In this document: positions 1-8,714 of the stretch, in pieces
How positions within the stretch are numbered: the first letter of the stretch is position 1
Layout of the letters: the number at the start of each line of letters is the position of its first letter
Assembly: GCA_900541135.1 (NCBI GenBank)
Contig: UQIG01000007.1
Span: 1 to 64,000 of the forward strand
DNA: 64,000 nucleotides
Reading direction: 5' to 3'
From: an uncultured Collinsella sp.
Lineage (GTDB): Bacteria > Actinomycetota > Coriobacteriia > Coriobacteriales > Coriobacteriaceae
The notes under the pieces: generated by a model
Databases searched by the model: none
Seen by the model: the letters and a program-made list of their open reading frames with translations, nothing else
Told to the model about the DNA's origin: nothing
Translations under genes and position numbers: made by a program

Positions 1-32
1 AGAAAATAAGGAAAGCAAACGGAGGTAACACC

Positions 33-1427
33 ATGAATTTCGAAGCCATCAAGAAGGCCGCACAGGACTATCGTCCCGCTATGGCCAAGTTCCTGCGGGA
101 CATGATCGCCATCCCCTCGGAATCCTGCCAGGAAGAGGGCGTCGTCCGCCGCATCGCCCAGGAAATGGAAAGCCTGGGGTATGACAAGGTGGAGTTCGAC
201 AAGCTGGGCAACGTCATTGGCTGGATGGGTACCGGCGACAAGATCATCGCCCTGGATTCCCACATTGACACCGTGGGCATCGGCAACATCGAAAACTGGG
301 AGGCCGATCCCTATCAGGGCTATGAAACCGACGAGGTCATCTATGGCCGGGGCGGCTCCGACCAGGAGGGCGGCATGGCCGCCGCCACCTATGGCGCCAA
401 GATCATGAAGGATCTGGACCTGATTCCCCAGGGCTACAGGATCATGGTGGTGGGCTCCGTTCAGGAGGAGGACTGCGACGGTATGTGCTGGCAGTCCATC
501 GTCAATGAATATTTCAACGGCCCCGAGGACGCCCGGAACCAGGTGGAGTTCGTGATCTCCACCGAGCCCACCGACGGCGGCATCTATCGCGGCCACCGCG
601 GCCGCATGGAGATCCGCGTCGACGTTCACGGCACCTCCTGCCACGGCTCCGCTCCCGACCGCGGCGACAACGCCATTTACAAGATGGCCGACATCATCGC
701 CGACGTCCGCGCCCTCAACAACAACGGCTGCGACGAGTCGACCGACATCAAGGGCCTCGTCAAGATGCTCGACCCCAAGTACAACCCCGAGCACTTCGAG
801 GACGCCCGCTTCCTGGGCCGCGGCACCTGCACCGTCAGTCAGATCTTCTACACCAGCCCCAGCCGCTGCGCTGTCGCTGACTCCTGTGCCATCTCCATCG
901 ACCGTCGCATGACCGCCGGTGAGACCTGGGAGTCCTGCCTGGACGAGATCCGCAACCTGCCGGCCGCCAAGAAGTACGGCGACGACGTGAAGGTCTCCAT
1001 GTACATGTACGACCGTCCGTCCTGGACCGGCGAGGTCTACGAGACCGAGGCTTACTTCCCCACGTGGATCAACAAGGAGACCGCTCCGCACGTCAAGGCC
1101 CTCGTCGACGCCCACAAGGCTATGTTTGGTGACGAGCGCATCGGCTGCGAGCCCAGCATGGACAAGCGCACCGGTCGTCCGCTGTGCGACAAGTGGACCT
1201 TCTCCACGAACTGCGTCTCCATCCAGGGCCGCTACGGTATCCCCTGCGTCGGCTTTGGTCCGGGTGCCGAGTCTCAGGCTCACGCTCCCAACGAGGTCAC
1301 CTACAAGGACGACCTGGTCACCGCTGCCGCCATGTATGTGGCTGCCCTGAACCTCTACGATCCGAGCCAGGCCGATGGCGACGCCACCGTGTTCCGCGCC
1401 GGTCTGACCAACAACAAGATCGACTAG
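33..1427 (+). CDS. ygeY: YgeY-type M20 family hydrolase (selenium-metabolism linked)
   Basis: A 464-residue M20-family metallopeptidase/deacylase-like enzyme. The metal-binding pattern is visible: SHIDTVG around residues 76-82, GRGGSDQEGG around 106-114, and a paired Glu (QEED) near 145. YgeY proteins co-occur with selenium-dependent molybdenum hydroxylases and with YgeW, which follows here. The substrate is not established; a carbamoylated or acylated amino acid is a guess. A GGAGGT ribosome binding site sits just before the ATG. Oddity: in the first ~570 bases arginine is often CGG or AGG, while the rest uses only CGC/CGT, so the gene may be a recombinant. Family call is secure; biochemical role is not. 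Confidence 0.9.
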   Translation: MNFEAIKKAAQDYRPAMAKFLRDMIAIPSESCQEEGVVRRIAQEMESLGYDKVEFDKLGNVIGWMGTGDKIIALDSHIDTVGIGNIENWEADPYQGYETDEVIYGRGGSDQEGGMAAATYGAKIMKDLDLIPQGYRIMVVGSVQEEDCDGMCWQSIVNEYFNGPEDARNQVEFVISTEPTDGGIYRGHRGRMEIRVDVHGTSCHGSAPDRGDNAIYKMADIIADVRALNNNGCDESTDIKGLVKMLDPKYNPEHFEDARFLGRGTCTVSQIFYTSPSRCAVADSCAISIDRRMTAGETWESCLDEIRNLPAAKKYGDDVKVSMYMYDRPSWTGEVYETEAYFPTWINKETAPHVKALVDAHKAMFGDERIGCEPSMDKRTGRPLCDKWTFSTNCVSIQGRYGIPCVGFGPGAESQAHAPNEVTYKDDLVTAAAMYVAALNLYDPSQADGDATVFRAGLTNNKID

Positions 1428-1449
1428 TCCCATTCCTCGATCTTGTTGA

Positions 1450-1474
1450 GCCGGGGACAGTTTATGTCCCCGGC
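1450..1474. repeat. GGGGAC-type palindrome
   Basis: Perfect inverted repeat GCCGGGGACA / TGTCCCCGGC with a 5-base loop, 23 bases after the ygeY stop. It shares the GGGGAC core with other intergenic palindromes near 26.4, 28.4 and 29.4 kb. There is no T-run, so it is not a classical terminator. Confidence 0.6.
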
Positions 1475-1545
1475 ACCCCTTGTTGACTTGGGGCCCGCGG
1501 TCGTTATCTCCCATGCTTCCTCAACGGTGGCGGGTCCTCGTCATG

Positions 1546-1585
1546 GTGCTCTGCATGTTCTAGCCACACGCGCATGCCGGAGCAC
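1546..1585 (+). other. Hairpin in the ygeW leader
   Basis: GTGCTCTGCATG at 1546-1557 pairs imperfectly with CATGCCGGAGCAC at 1573-1585, about 45 bases before the ygeW start. It may be a leader structure or an RNA-processing site. No known riboswitch class was recognised. Confidence 0.3.
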
Positions 1586-1628
1586 ATCTACTCATTGCGA
1601 TCGTTTCATCTTTAGAAAGGACATTTCC

Positions 1629-2831
1629 ATGGACGCCAAGTTTACCGAGCTCGTCGAGCAGCTGAACGGCCTCGATTTTAAGGGTATGTACGGCAGCGAC
1701 TTCCTGCACACCTGGGACAAGACCACCGATGAGCTCAAGGCTCTCTACATCGTCGCCGACGCACTGCGCGAGCTGCGCGAGAGCAACGTTTCGTCCAAGA
1801 TCTTCGACTCGGGCCTGGCCGTCTCCCTGTTCCGCGACAACTCCACCCGTACGCGCTTCTCCTTCTCTAAGGCCGCCAACCTGCTCGGCCTTGAGCTGCA
1901 GGACCTGGACGAGAAGAAGTCCCAGATCGCTCACGGCGAGACCGTCCGCGAGACCGCTACCATGATTTCCTTCATGGCCGACGTCATCGGCATCCGCGAC
2001 GACATGTACATCGGCAAGGGCGACGCCTATATGGCCGAGGTCTCCGAGTCTGTCCAGCAGGCTTACGAGGACGGCGTTCTGGATCACCGTCCCACGCTCA
2101 TCTCCTTGCAGTCCGACTCCGATCACCCCACGCAGTCCTCTGCCGACATGCTCTACCTCATCAACGAGTTTGGCGGCCTCGAGAACCTCAAGGGCAAGAA
2201 GGTTGCCGTCACCTGGGCCTACTCGCCCTCTTACGGCAAGCCGTTGTCCTGCCCGCAGTCGCTGATCAGCCTACTGCCCCGCTTTGGCATGGACGTCACC
2301 CTGGCTCACCCCGAGGGCTACGACCTCATGCCCGAGGTCGTCGAGCGCGCCAAGACCTATGCCGCCGAGTCCGGCACCACCTTTAAGCAGGTCAACACCA
2401 TGGCCGAGGCCTTCGAGGGCGCCGACATCGTGATCCCCAAGAGCTGGGCTCCGTTTGCAGCCATGGAGAAGCGCACCAACCTGTACGCCGAGGGCGACGA
2501 CGCCGGCATCGCAGCGCTCGAGAAGGAGCTGCTCGCCCAGAACGCCACCCATCAGGACTGGTGCTCCACGACCGAGCTCATGGAGAAGACTGCCAACGGC
2601 CAGGACACCATCTTTATGCACCCGCTGCCCGCCGACATCTCCGGTGTCTCCTGCGAGCACGGCGAGGTCAACGCCGACGTCTTCGACATGCACCGCGTGG
2701 GCATGTACAAGGAGGCCAGCTACAAGCCGTACGCCATCGCAGCCATGATGTTCCTGCAGAAGGTTGCCGATCCCGCCGCTACCCTCAAGGCCCTCGACGA
2801 GCGCAACACCGCCCGTTGGCTCCAGGCCTAA
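1629..2831 (+). CDS. ygeW: Knotted carbamoyltransferase YgeW
   Basis: A 400-residue member of the aspartate/ornithine carbamoyltransferase superfamily. The carbamoyl-phosphate motif is STRTR (residues 72-76, inside FRDNSTRTRFSF), and a C-terminal MHPLPAD matches the HPLP-type motif. YgeW enzymes belong to the selenium-dependent purine/hydantoin catabolic neighbourhood, which surrounds it here, and may act in carbamoyl-group disposal; the natural substrate is unproven. The ATG at 1629 was chosen over upstream in-frame starts because AGAAAGGA lies a few bases ahead and the domain begins there. A hairpin terminator follows. Confidence 0.92.
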   Translation: MDAKFTELVEQLNGLDFKGMYGSDFLHTWDKTTDELKALYIVADALRELRESNVSSKIFDSGLAVSLFRDNSTRTRFSFSKAANLLGLELQDLDEKKSQIAHGETVRETATMISFMADVIGIRDDMYIGKGDAYMAEVSESVQQAYEDGVLDHRPTLISLQSDSDHPTQSSADMLYLINEFGGLENLKGKKVAVTWAYSPSYGKPLSCPQSLISLLPRFGMDVTLAHPEGYDLMPEVVERAKTYAAESGTTFKQVNTMAEAFEGADIVIPKSWAPFAAMEKRTNLYAEGDDAGIAALEKELLAQNATHQDWCSTTELMEKTANGQDTIFMHPLPADISGVSCEHGEVNADVFDMHRVGMYKEASYKPYAIAAMMFLQKVADPAATLKALDERNTARWLQA

Positions 2832-2856
2832 AGCCGGGCTGAGGTAAGCCATGTAA

Positions 2857-2894
2857 AGGGGGCGCTCTGCCAACTGGCGGGGTGCCCCTATTTT
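2857..2894 (+). terminator. Rho-independent terminator after ygeW
   Basis: AGGGG (2857-2861) pairs with CCCCT (2885-2889), with an inner G-T-containing stem, followed by ATTTT. It ends the ygeY-ygeW unit. Confidence 0.55.
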
Positions 2895-2981
2895 GCATCG
2901 CGGGCGTGCGGGATAAGCGCTTTCGATGTGGATGCCCGCGGCGCGAGTTATGGGTACGATGGTTTCAGGGGAGGTATCACC

Positions 2982-3596
2982 ATGAAACTTGGATGCGTCA
3001 TTATGGCTTCGGGCGAGGGCAAGCGGTTTGGCTCTAACAAGATGCTCGCCGATATCTATGGCGAGCCGCTGATTGCCCGGACCATCGATTCGGTTCCCCG
3101 GGGCTTTGACGTCGTGGTTTCGACGCGTTGGCCCGAGGTCTCCCAGATTTGCGAGGACAAGCATTGCCCGTGCGTGCTGCACGATGGCGAGCTGCGCAGC
3201 GAAAGCGTCCGTGCGGGCCTTTCGTGGGGAGTCGAACGCAACTGGAAAGGTTGCCTCTTTTTACCGGGCGACCAGCCGCTCGTGAGTTCGGATTCTTTTG
3301 AGGCTATGGTTCGTGCATTTGACGAGTGTGGCCGCAAACATCCGGTGCGTCTTGCGTGTAACGGTGAGCCTTCGAGCCCGGTGCTCTTTCCGGCGGAACT
3401 GTTCGATGCACTTATGTGTCTTGAGGGCAAGGACGGCGGGGGCTCGATTCTCAAAGGTCGCACCGACGTGGTGCTGGTCGAGGCGCGTGCCTACGAGCTG
3501 TGGGACGTCGATACCGTCAAGGGACAGCGACGCATAACGGAGCATATTGCCGCCTGCTCGTATTTTGATCGCGTGGCCAACTGTATTAATCAATAA
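2982..3596 (+). CDS. mocA: MocA/YgfJ-type molybdenum cofactor nucleotidyltransferase
   Basis: A 204-residue MobA-like nucleotidyltransferase. The N-terminal nucleotide-binding signature ASGEGKRFGSNKML (residues 9-22) fits the LAGGxSxRFGxxK pattern, and PGDQPL around residue 100 is the expected metal/nucleotide loop. In the selenium-dependent hydroxylase system the YgfJ homologue is thought to transfer CMP to molybdopterin. The start is the ATG preceded by GGGAGGT. The hydantoinase gene begins 9 bases after its stop, so the two are likely co-transcribed. It could also serve another cytidylylated molybdenum enzyme. Confidence 0.85.
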   Translation: MKLGCVIMASGEGKRFGSNKMLADIYGEPLIARTIDSVPRGFDVVVSTRWPEVSQICEDKHCPCVLHDGELRSESVRAGLSWGVERNWKGCLFLPGDQPLVSSDSFEAMVRAFDECGRKHPVRLACNGEPSSPVLFPAELFDALMCLEGKDGGGSILKGRTDVVLVEARAYELWDVDTVKGQRRITEHIAACSYFDRVANCINQ

Positions 3597-3604
3597 GGAG
3601 CAAC

Positions 3605-4972
3605 ATGATCATCATCAAAAACGGCGCGCTCGTGACGCCCCAGGGGCTTCGCCGCGCCGATCTTGCCATGGAGGGCGACAAGATTGTGCGGATTGCCGCG
3701 GCGATTGAGCCGGCCGAGGGCGATACCGTCGAGGATGCCGTGGGCTGTTGGGTGTTCCCCGGCTTTATCGACGGCCACACGCACATGCAGTGCTGGACTG
3801 GCATGGATTGGACAGCCGATAGCTTTGAAACCGGCACGCGTGCGGCTGCCTGCGGCGGTACGACGACCATCGTGGACTACGCGACGGCCGATCGCGGCGT
3901 GACCATGCCCGACGCCCTTGCCGAGTGGCATCGCCGTGCCGACGGAACCTGCACGGCCAACTACGCCTTTCATATGGCACTCGCCGAGTGGAATGAGCGC
4001 AACCGCGCCGATCTTTCGGCTATGCGCGAGGCGGGCGTATCGTCGTTTAAGACCTACTTTGCCTATGACCACCTGCGCTTGGACGATGCCGAGACACTCG
4101 AGGTGCTGGAGGAGCTCAAGCGCGTGGGCGGTATCCTGTGCGTGCATTGCGAGAACGGCACGTTGGTCAACGCGCTGCAGAAGCGCGTGTTTGAGCAGGG
4201 TATCCACGGGCCTGAGGGCCATGCGCTCAGCCGTCCGGACGTGTGTGAGGCCGAGGCCGTGAGCCGCCTGCTGTATCTGGCTCACTTGGCCGGGGACGCT
4301 CCGGTCAACGTGGTACACCTTTCGACCAAGCTGGGGCTCGAGGCCATTCGCGCTGCCAAGGCGCGCGGGCAGAAGAACATTTATGTCGAGACCTGCCCTC
4401 AGTATCTGATGCTCGACGACACCTGCTATCTGGAGCAGGGCGAGGACGGCTTTGCGGGTGCCAAGTATGTGATGAGCCCGCCGCTGCGCCGTGCGGGTGA
4501 CCGTGCGGCACTGCGTGAGGCGCTTGTGGCCGGCGAGATCGATACGATTGCGACCGACCACTGCAGCTTTAACCTGCACGGGCAAAAGGACCGCGGGCGC
4601 GACGACTTCCGCGCGATTCCCAACGGCGGGCCCGGCGTGGAGCATCGTCCCGTCGCGATTGCCACGAGCTTTGAGGGACAGCTGGGACCCGAGGATCTGT
4701 GCCGTTTGATGAGCGAGAACCCGGCGCGCGTGTTTGGCATGTACCCGCGCAAGGGCTGTCTTGCCGAGGGTGCCGATGCCGACGTGTGCGTGTGGGATCC
4801 TTGCGCGCGTTGGACGATCAGCGCCGCGACGCAGCATCAGGCCGTGGACTACACGCCGCTCGAGGGCTTTGAGGCACATGGCCGCGCCAAGGCCGTGTTT
4901 GTGAACGGCGTGCTGGTGGCGCGCGATGGCGAGCCCACCGGAGCCCAACCCGGCCGCTACGTGCCCCGCTAG
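3605..4972 (+). CDS. hydA: Dihydropyrimidinase / D-hydantoinase family amidohydrolase
   Basis: A 455-residue cyclic amidohydrolase. The metal-binding FIDGHTHMQ (His 58 and 60) follows the usual N-terminal beta domain. SSFKTYFAY near residue 150 carries the lysine expected to be carbamylated, and TDHCSF near 320 supplies the catalytic Asp. It should open hydantoin or dihydropyrimidine rings to carbamoyl amino acids, which fits YgeW and YgeY next door. AAGGAG precedes the ATG. The exact substrate cannot be read from sequence. Gene symbol follows family usage. Confidence 0.87.
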   Translation: MIIIKNGALVTPQGLRRADLAMEGDKIVRIAAAIEPAEGDTVEDAVGCWVFPGFIDGHTHMQCWTGMDWTADSFETGTRAAACGGTTTIVDYATADRGVTMPDALAEWHRRADGTCTANYAFHMALAEWNERNRADLSAMREAGVSSFKTYFAYDHLRLDDAETLEVLEELKRVGGILCVHCENGTLVNALQKRVFEQGIHGPEGHALSRPDVCEAEAVSRLLYLAHLAGDAPVNVVHLSTKLGLEAIRAAKARGQKNIYVETCPQYLMLDDTCYLEQGEDGFAGAKYVMSPPLRRAGDRAALREALVAGEIDTIATDHCSFNLHGQKDRGRDDFRAIPNGGPGVEHRPVAIATSFEGQLGPEDLCRLMSENPARVFGMYPRKGCLAEGADADVCVWDPCARWTISAATQHQAVDYTPLEGFEAHGRAKAVFVNGVLVARDGEPTGAQPGRYVPR

Positions 4973-4998
4973 CAGCAAAGATGCCGTGTCCCCTCCGC

Positions 4999-5065
4999 AG
5001 TTGCGGTGAAATACGGACTGTTTGCGGCCGTTTGGCGGCCAAACAGTCCGTATTTCACCGCAACT
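4999..5065. repeat. 67-bp palindromic element, copy 1
   Basis: A 67-bp inverted repeat with ends AGTTGCGGTGAAATA / TATTTCACCGCAACT. The arms pair perfectly over 25 bases (26 with the flanking C/G). It lies between the convergent ends of the hydantoinase and yqeC. Other copies are at 7784, 47819/49227 (split by an IS), 50022 and 59345. Confidence 0.9.
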
Positions 5066-5081
5066 GAGGAGATGGGGCCGG

Positions 5082-5816
5082 CTACTTGAGGCTGGTGGCG
5101 ATGAGGGGGCGGCCGAGGGCTGTCTCGAAGCGATCTGCCATCGTTGGGTCGGCAAGCGTGTCGACTTGGTTGAGCATGATGCGGGCATTGTTGAGGTTCA
5201 GCATTCGCAGCTCGGCATTGAGCACCATGGCGACGCGCTCTGGGGTGGCAGCGTCGGTGGGCTCGCAGCCGCAGCGCTCGCAGAAGAGCTCGGGGCGGTG
5301 GACAACCTCGGCGACGGGCTTGCCCAGCCCCGAGGCGCCGACGACCCAGACAACGTTTGCTGTGCCGGAGGGAATTACCGGCTCCCAGGCGGCATGCGCC
5401 TTGAGCGGGAGTCGCTTGCTGCCATCTGCCTCGGCCAATACATAGTCAAAGCGCTGCGCCAGCTCGTTGAGCGGCTCAACGGGGGCGGAGAGCTTGCCTG
5501 TCTCCGGGCCCAAAACACCCGCCTGGCAGATACTTCCGCGGTTCATGCCCGCGCATGCCTCGCAGGTGCAGCCGGGAACATGCAGGGCCCCCGGCTTCCA
5601 AGGCGCGGCGTCCAGGCGACGATTCGACCCGTCCCATGGTACGCCGGCGACGGGAAACATGTGCGTGGTGGTACAGAGAAGCACCCTGCCGCCGGCGCGC
5701 ATGAGCTCGAGACCCAACGCACGCAGCAATGTCGACTTGCCGCCACTGCCGATAATTGCGGTAATGCCCGGCTCGATCTTGAGCGCGGAGGCAAGGTTTC
5801 CGGTCGTCGTTTCCAT
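5082..5816 (-). CDS. yqeC: YqeC family selenium cofactor biosynthesis protein
   Basis: A 244-residue P-loop-like protein. IIGSGGKSTL at residues 21-30 is the nucleotide-binding loop, followed by LLCTTTHMFP near 46-55. YqeC is one of the two marker proteins (with YqeB) of selenium-dependent molybdenum hydroxylase maturation. The gene is transcribed away from yqeB, sharing a 102-bp intergenic region with it, and its 3' end faces the hydantoinase gene. Biochemical activity is unproven in the family. The start is the ATG at 5816. Confidence 0.85.
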   Translation of the reverse strand: METTTGNLASALKIEPGITAIIGSGGKSTLLRALGLELMRAGGRVLLCTTTHMFPVAGVPWDGSNRRLDAAPWKPGALHVPGCTCEACAGMNRGSICQAGVLGPETGKLSAPVEPLNELAQRFDYVLAEADGSKRLPLKAHAAWEPVIPSGTANVVWVVGASGLGKPVAEVVHRPELFCERCGCEPTDAATPERVAMVLNAELRMLNLNNARIMLNQVDTLADPTMADRFETALGRPLIATSLK

Positions 5817-5829
5817 CTGTTCACCGCCG

Positions 5830-5835
5830 TATAAT
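5830..5835 (+). promoter_or_regulatory. Candidate -10 box in the yqeC/yqeB divergent region
   Basis: A perfect TATAAT lies in an A/T-rich patch of the 102-bp yqeC-yqeB intergenic region, about 85 bases before yqeB. No good -35 box was found, so the assignment and strand are tentative. Confidence 0.35.
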
Positions 5836-5918
5836 ACTGTGATAATAAATAATCATCAGAGTAGCGGTCGAACCGCTTTTGCTCTGCTCAAACCGTAGCA
5901 CAGGGAGGTGCCCCGGGA

Positions 5919-6713
5919 ATGCTCGTTTATGTTCGCGGCGCCGGCGATATCGCCACGGGCGTCGCCGCTCGCTTGGTGCGCGCCGGCGTGTCGGTCGTTA
6001 TGGCCGATATCGCGGTTCCCACGTGCATCCGCCGCACGATCAGTTTTTGCGAGGCCATTCGTCTGGGCGAGGTCGAGGTCGAGGGTATTCGCGCTCGCTT
6101 GGCACAGACGCCGGCAGAGGCACTTGCGATTACCGAGGCCGGAGACGTCGCCGTTGTGGTGGACCCCCAGGCCAAGATGCTCGGCGAGCTGAAACCCGCT
6201 GCCGTGGTCGACGCGATTCTGGCTAAGCGCAACTTGGGCACCACGCGCGACATGGCGCCTGCCGTCATCGCCGTGGGGCCGGGCTTTACCGCGCCGGTTG
6301 ACTGCGATGCCGTGGTCGAGACCATGCGCGGGCATTTTCTCGGCCGTGTCATTACCCAAGGTTCGCCCCAGCCCAACACGGGCGTGCCAGGCATTATCGC
6401 CGGCTATGGTAAAGAGCGCGTTATCCACAGCCCCGCCGCCGGCGTGTTTCGGTCCGACCACGCAATCGGCGACATCGTGAGCGCCGGAGACGTGATTGGC
6501 TATGCGGGCGATACGCCCATGTGCACGCAGATCGATGGCTGTCTGCGCGGGCTTTTGGCGAACGGCGTGCAGGTGACTGAGGGCTTTAAATGCGCCGATG
6601 TCGATCCGCGCGGCGATGCCAGCTATATCAACTACATTTCGGACAAGGCGACGTCGGTCGGCGGCGGCGTGCTCGAGGCACTCGCTATGCTCACCGGTGT
6701 ATTCCAGGGATAG
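5919..6713 (+). CDS. yqeB: YqeB family selenium-dependent molybdenum hydroxylase maturation protein
   Basis: A 264-residue protein starting LVYVRGAGDIATGVAARL, the Rossmann-like N-terminus typical of YqeB, followed by CIRRTISFCEAI near residue 30. The family is found only with selenium-dependent molybdenum hydroxylases and is required for their maturation by genome-context inference. GGGAGG lies ahead of the ATG. The XdhC-like gene starts 9 bases after its stop, so they form one unit. The hydroxylase itself is not in this window. Confidence 0.88.
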   Translation: MLVYVRGAGDIATGVAARLVRAGVSVVMADIAVPTCIRRTISFCEAIRLGEVEVEGIRARLAQTPAEALAITEAGDVAVVVDPQAKMLGELKPAAVVDAILAKRNLGTTRDMAPAVIAVGPGFTAPVDCDAVVETMRGHFLGRVITQGSPQPNTGVPGIIAGYGKERVIHSPAAGVFRSDHAIGDIVSAGDVIGYAGDTPMCTQIDGCLRGLLANGVQVTEGFKCADVDPRGDASYINYISDKATSVGGGVLEALAMLTGVFQG

Positions 6714-6722
6714 GAAATTGCA

Positions 6723-7766
6723 ATGGAAAAGCTCGATGTGGTGAATGCTGCGCTTGATGCACTGAAGGCCGGTAAGACGTGCGAGCTGGTGGTCGTGGCC
6801 GGTACGGCGGGGTCGTCACCGCGCGGTGTGGGCGCCTGGATGACTGTCTTTGCCGACGGTAGCCAAGCGGGCACCATCGGTGGCGGCAAGATCGAGCTCT
6901 TTGCGCTCGATGAGGCGCGCGAGCTGCTGGCCGCGGGGCAGTCGCGTCTGGTCCGCTACACCATGGGCGGCGAGAACTCCGATACCGGCATGATCTGCGG
7001 CGGAGCCATCTGCCTGTGCTATCTGCATCTGGACGCGACCAAGGCACCGTTGTTCCAGTCGGTTGCCGACGTCTTGGCGTATCGACGCATCGGCGACTTC
7101 GTCATCGACTTTGAGCCGTTTATCGCAAGCGCGCTCGAAGGCGATGTTGCCGAATATCATGGCGAGGCATCGCGCCATACCATTGCCGGCTGCCCCGAGC
7201 TTTCGCTGGTGGAGGAGGGGAGTAAGGTTACTTACACCAACGCCGCCTCCGAGATTCCCCCGGCGCACATCGAGACGCTCTGCCCCGAGGGCCTAACCTA
7301 TATCTTTGGCTGCGGCCACGTGGGCGCTGCGACGGCACGGGTGCTCACGGCGGCGGGCTTTGCCGTCGTGGCGTGCGATGACCGCCCCGGCACGCTGACG
7401 CCCGAATGGGTGCCCGGTGTCTACGACCGTCGCCTGGTCGATTACAAGAATCTGGGCGAGCAGTGCCCCATCGGTCCGCGCGACTTGGTGGTCGTGGCCA
7501 CGGCGGGTCACAAGTCCGATATCGACGTGGTGATTCAGGCCATGCGCGCCAAGCCTGCCTACCTGGGCTGTCTGGGTTCGCGCCGCAAGACGGCCTTTGT
7601 GCGTGCCCGCCTGGAGCAGGAAGGCTTTACGCAGGACCAGATCGACGAGCTGCACCTTCCGATCGGCGTTGCCATCGAGGCCGAGGACCCCGAGGAGATC
7701 GCCATCTCCATTGCCGCCGAGATGATCCACCTGCGCCGCACCAAACTCGTTCCCCGCAAGCGCTAA
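6723..7766 (+). CDS. xdhC: XdhC/CoxI family molybdenum hydroxylase accessory protein
   Basis: A 347-residue protein with the two XdhC domains. The N-terminal part has SSPRGVGAWM, the GTIGGGKIE loop and MICGG. The C-terminal Rossmann part has IFGCGHVGAATARVL and CDDRPGTLTPE. XdhC proteins bind molybdenum cofactor and help sulfurate or insert it into xanthine dehydrogenase-like enzymes. It is in one operon with yqeB. A 67-bp palindrome follows the stop. Confidence 0.87.
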   Translation: MEKLDVVNAALDALKAGKTCELVVVAGTAGSSPRGVGAWMTVFADGSQAGTIGGGKIELFALDEARELLAAGQSRLVRYTMGGENSDTGMICGGAICLCYLHLDATKAPLFQSVADVLAYRRIGDFVIDFEPFIASALEGDVAEYHGEASRHTIAGCPELSLVEEGSKVTYTNAASEIPPAHIETLCPEGLTYIFGCGHVGAATARVLTAAGFAVVACDDRPGTLTPEWVPGVYDRRLVDYKNLGEQCPIGPRDLVVVATAGHKSDIDVVIQAMRAKPAYLGCLGSRRKTAFVRARLEQEGFTQDQIDELHLPIGVAIEAEDPEEIAISIAAEMIHLRRTKLVPRKR

Positions 7767-8077
7767 TCGCATCCCCACCAATAAGTTGCGGTGAAATACG
7801 GACTGTTTAAGCCTGTTAGGCCGCCAAACAGTCCCTATTTCACCGCAACTGCTTTTTGGGATCCATTTGTGCGGGGGAGTTGTGGAGTTGTGCAGGCAGA
7901 CGAGGTTTTTCTGGAAATACGCTCCCGATGCGCGTATAGTACCGATTGTTTTGTCGGCTCCTGCTGCGTCGAGTCCAAACCGCAAAATGCCATGAGCGGC
8001 GCGGATGCAGCCAGGAGGCACGAGGACAACCCATCGTGGCCACGCCCCGTGCTTAAAACCCCAAGAAGGAGTGAACA
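7767..8077. other. Intergenic region between xdhC and rplE
   Basis: 311 bases with no gene. They hold copy 2 of the 67-bp palindrome (7784-7850, followed by a T-run) and a possible -10 box TATAGT at 7935-7940 without a convincing -35. A long leader ending in AAGAAGGAG precedes rplE. No remnant of rplN or rplX was seen. Confidence 0.6.
7784..7850. repeat. 67-bp palindromic element, copy 2
   Basis: Same length and same 15-base ends as copy 1. The arms pair 24 of 25. The loop region differs. GCTTTTTG follows, so this copy could end transcription of the yqeB-xdhC unit. Confidence 0.9.
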
Positions 8078-8635
8078 ATGGCAGAAGAGAAGTATGTGCC
8101 GCGTCTGAAGACCAAGTACAACAACGAGGTCAAGCAGCAGCTTCAGGACAAGTTCCAGTACGAGAACGTCATGATGATCCCCAAGTTTGAGAAGATCGTC
8201 GTGAACATGGGTGTCGGCGAGGCCGCTACCGATTCCAAGGCCATCGACGGTGCCGTGCGCGACCTGCGCGCCATCACCGGCCAGCAGCCGATGATCACCC
8301 GTGCCCGCAAGTCCATCGCTACCTTCCGCCTGCGCGCTGGTATGCCGATCGGCTGCAAGGTTACCCTGCGTGGCGACCGTATGTGGGAGTTCTTCGATCG
8401 TCTGACCTCCGTCGCGATCCCCCGTATCCGCGACTTCCGCGGCATCTCCGCCAAGAGCTTCGACGGCCGTGGTAACTTCTCCATGGGCGTCACCGAGCAG
8501 CTCATCTTCCCCGAGATCGACTTCGACTCCGTCGATCACCAGCGTGGTATGGACATCACTTTCGTGACCACCGCCAACACCGATGAGGAGGCCAAGGCCC
8601 TTCTGGACGCCTTCGGTTTCCCGTTCAAGAAATAG
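8078..8635 (+). CDS. rplE: 50S ribosomal protein L5
   Basis: 185 residues, full length. It contains the conserved KIVVNMGVGEA and RARKSIATFRLRAGMPIG stretches of L5. L5 binds 5S rRNA in the central protuberance. AAGAAGGAG precedes the ATG. It is the first gene of the spc-type cluster here; the usual upstream partners L14 and L24 are absent, and a selenium/molybdenum locus precedes it instead. Confidence 0.98.
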   Translation: MAEEKYVPRLKTKYNNEVKQQLQDKFQYENVMMIPKFEKIVVNMGVGEAATDSKAIDGAVRDLRAITGQQPMITRARKSIATFRLRAGMPIGCKVTLRGDRMWEFFDRLTSVAIPRIRDFRGISAKSFDGRGNFSMGVTEQLIFPEIDFDSVDHQRGMDITFVTTANTDEEAKALLDAFGFPFKK

Positions 8636-8652
8636 GTTCACCTGCCCTATAA

Positions 8653-8680
8653 GCGCCGTTCCCACAAGGGGGCGGCGCTT
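8653..8680 (+). other. Intercistronic hairpin between rplE and rpsZ
   Basis: AAGCGCCG pairs with CGGCGCTT across a G-rich loop. There is no T-run, so an mRNA processing or stability element is more likely than a terminator. Confidence 0.4.
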
Positions 8681-8714
8681 GGGGCGAACAATACTCTATG
8701 TGAGGAGGATATAA

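Noticed and set aside
3590..5188. 532-codon open frame antisense to the hydantoinase
   Set aside because: Covers the palindrome and the yqeC end; no start signal, and the sense gene is clear.
2982..7766. Selenocysteine codons in the selenium-linked genes
   Set aside because: No in-frame TGA occurs in these genes; selenium here would be a labile cofactor, not selenocysteine.
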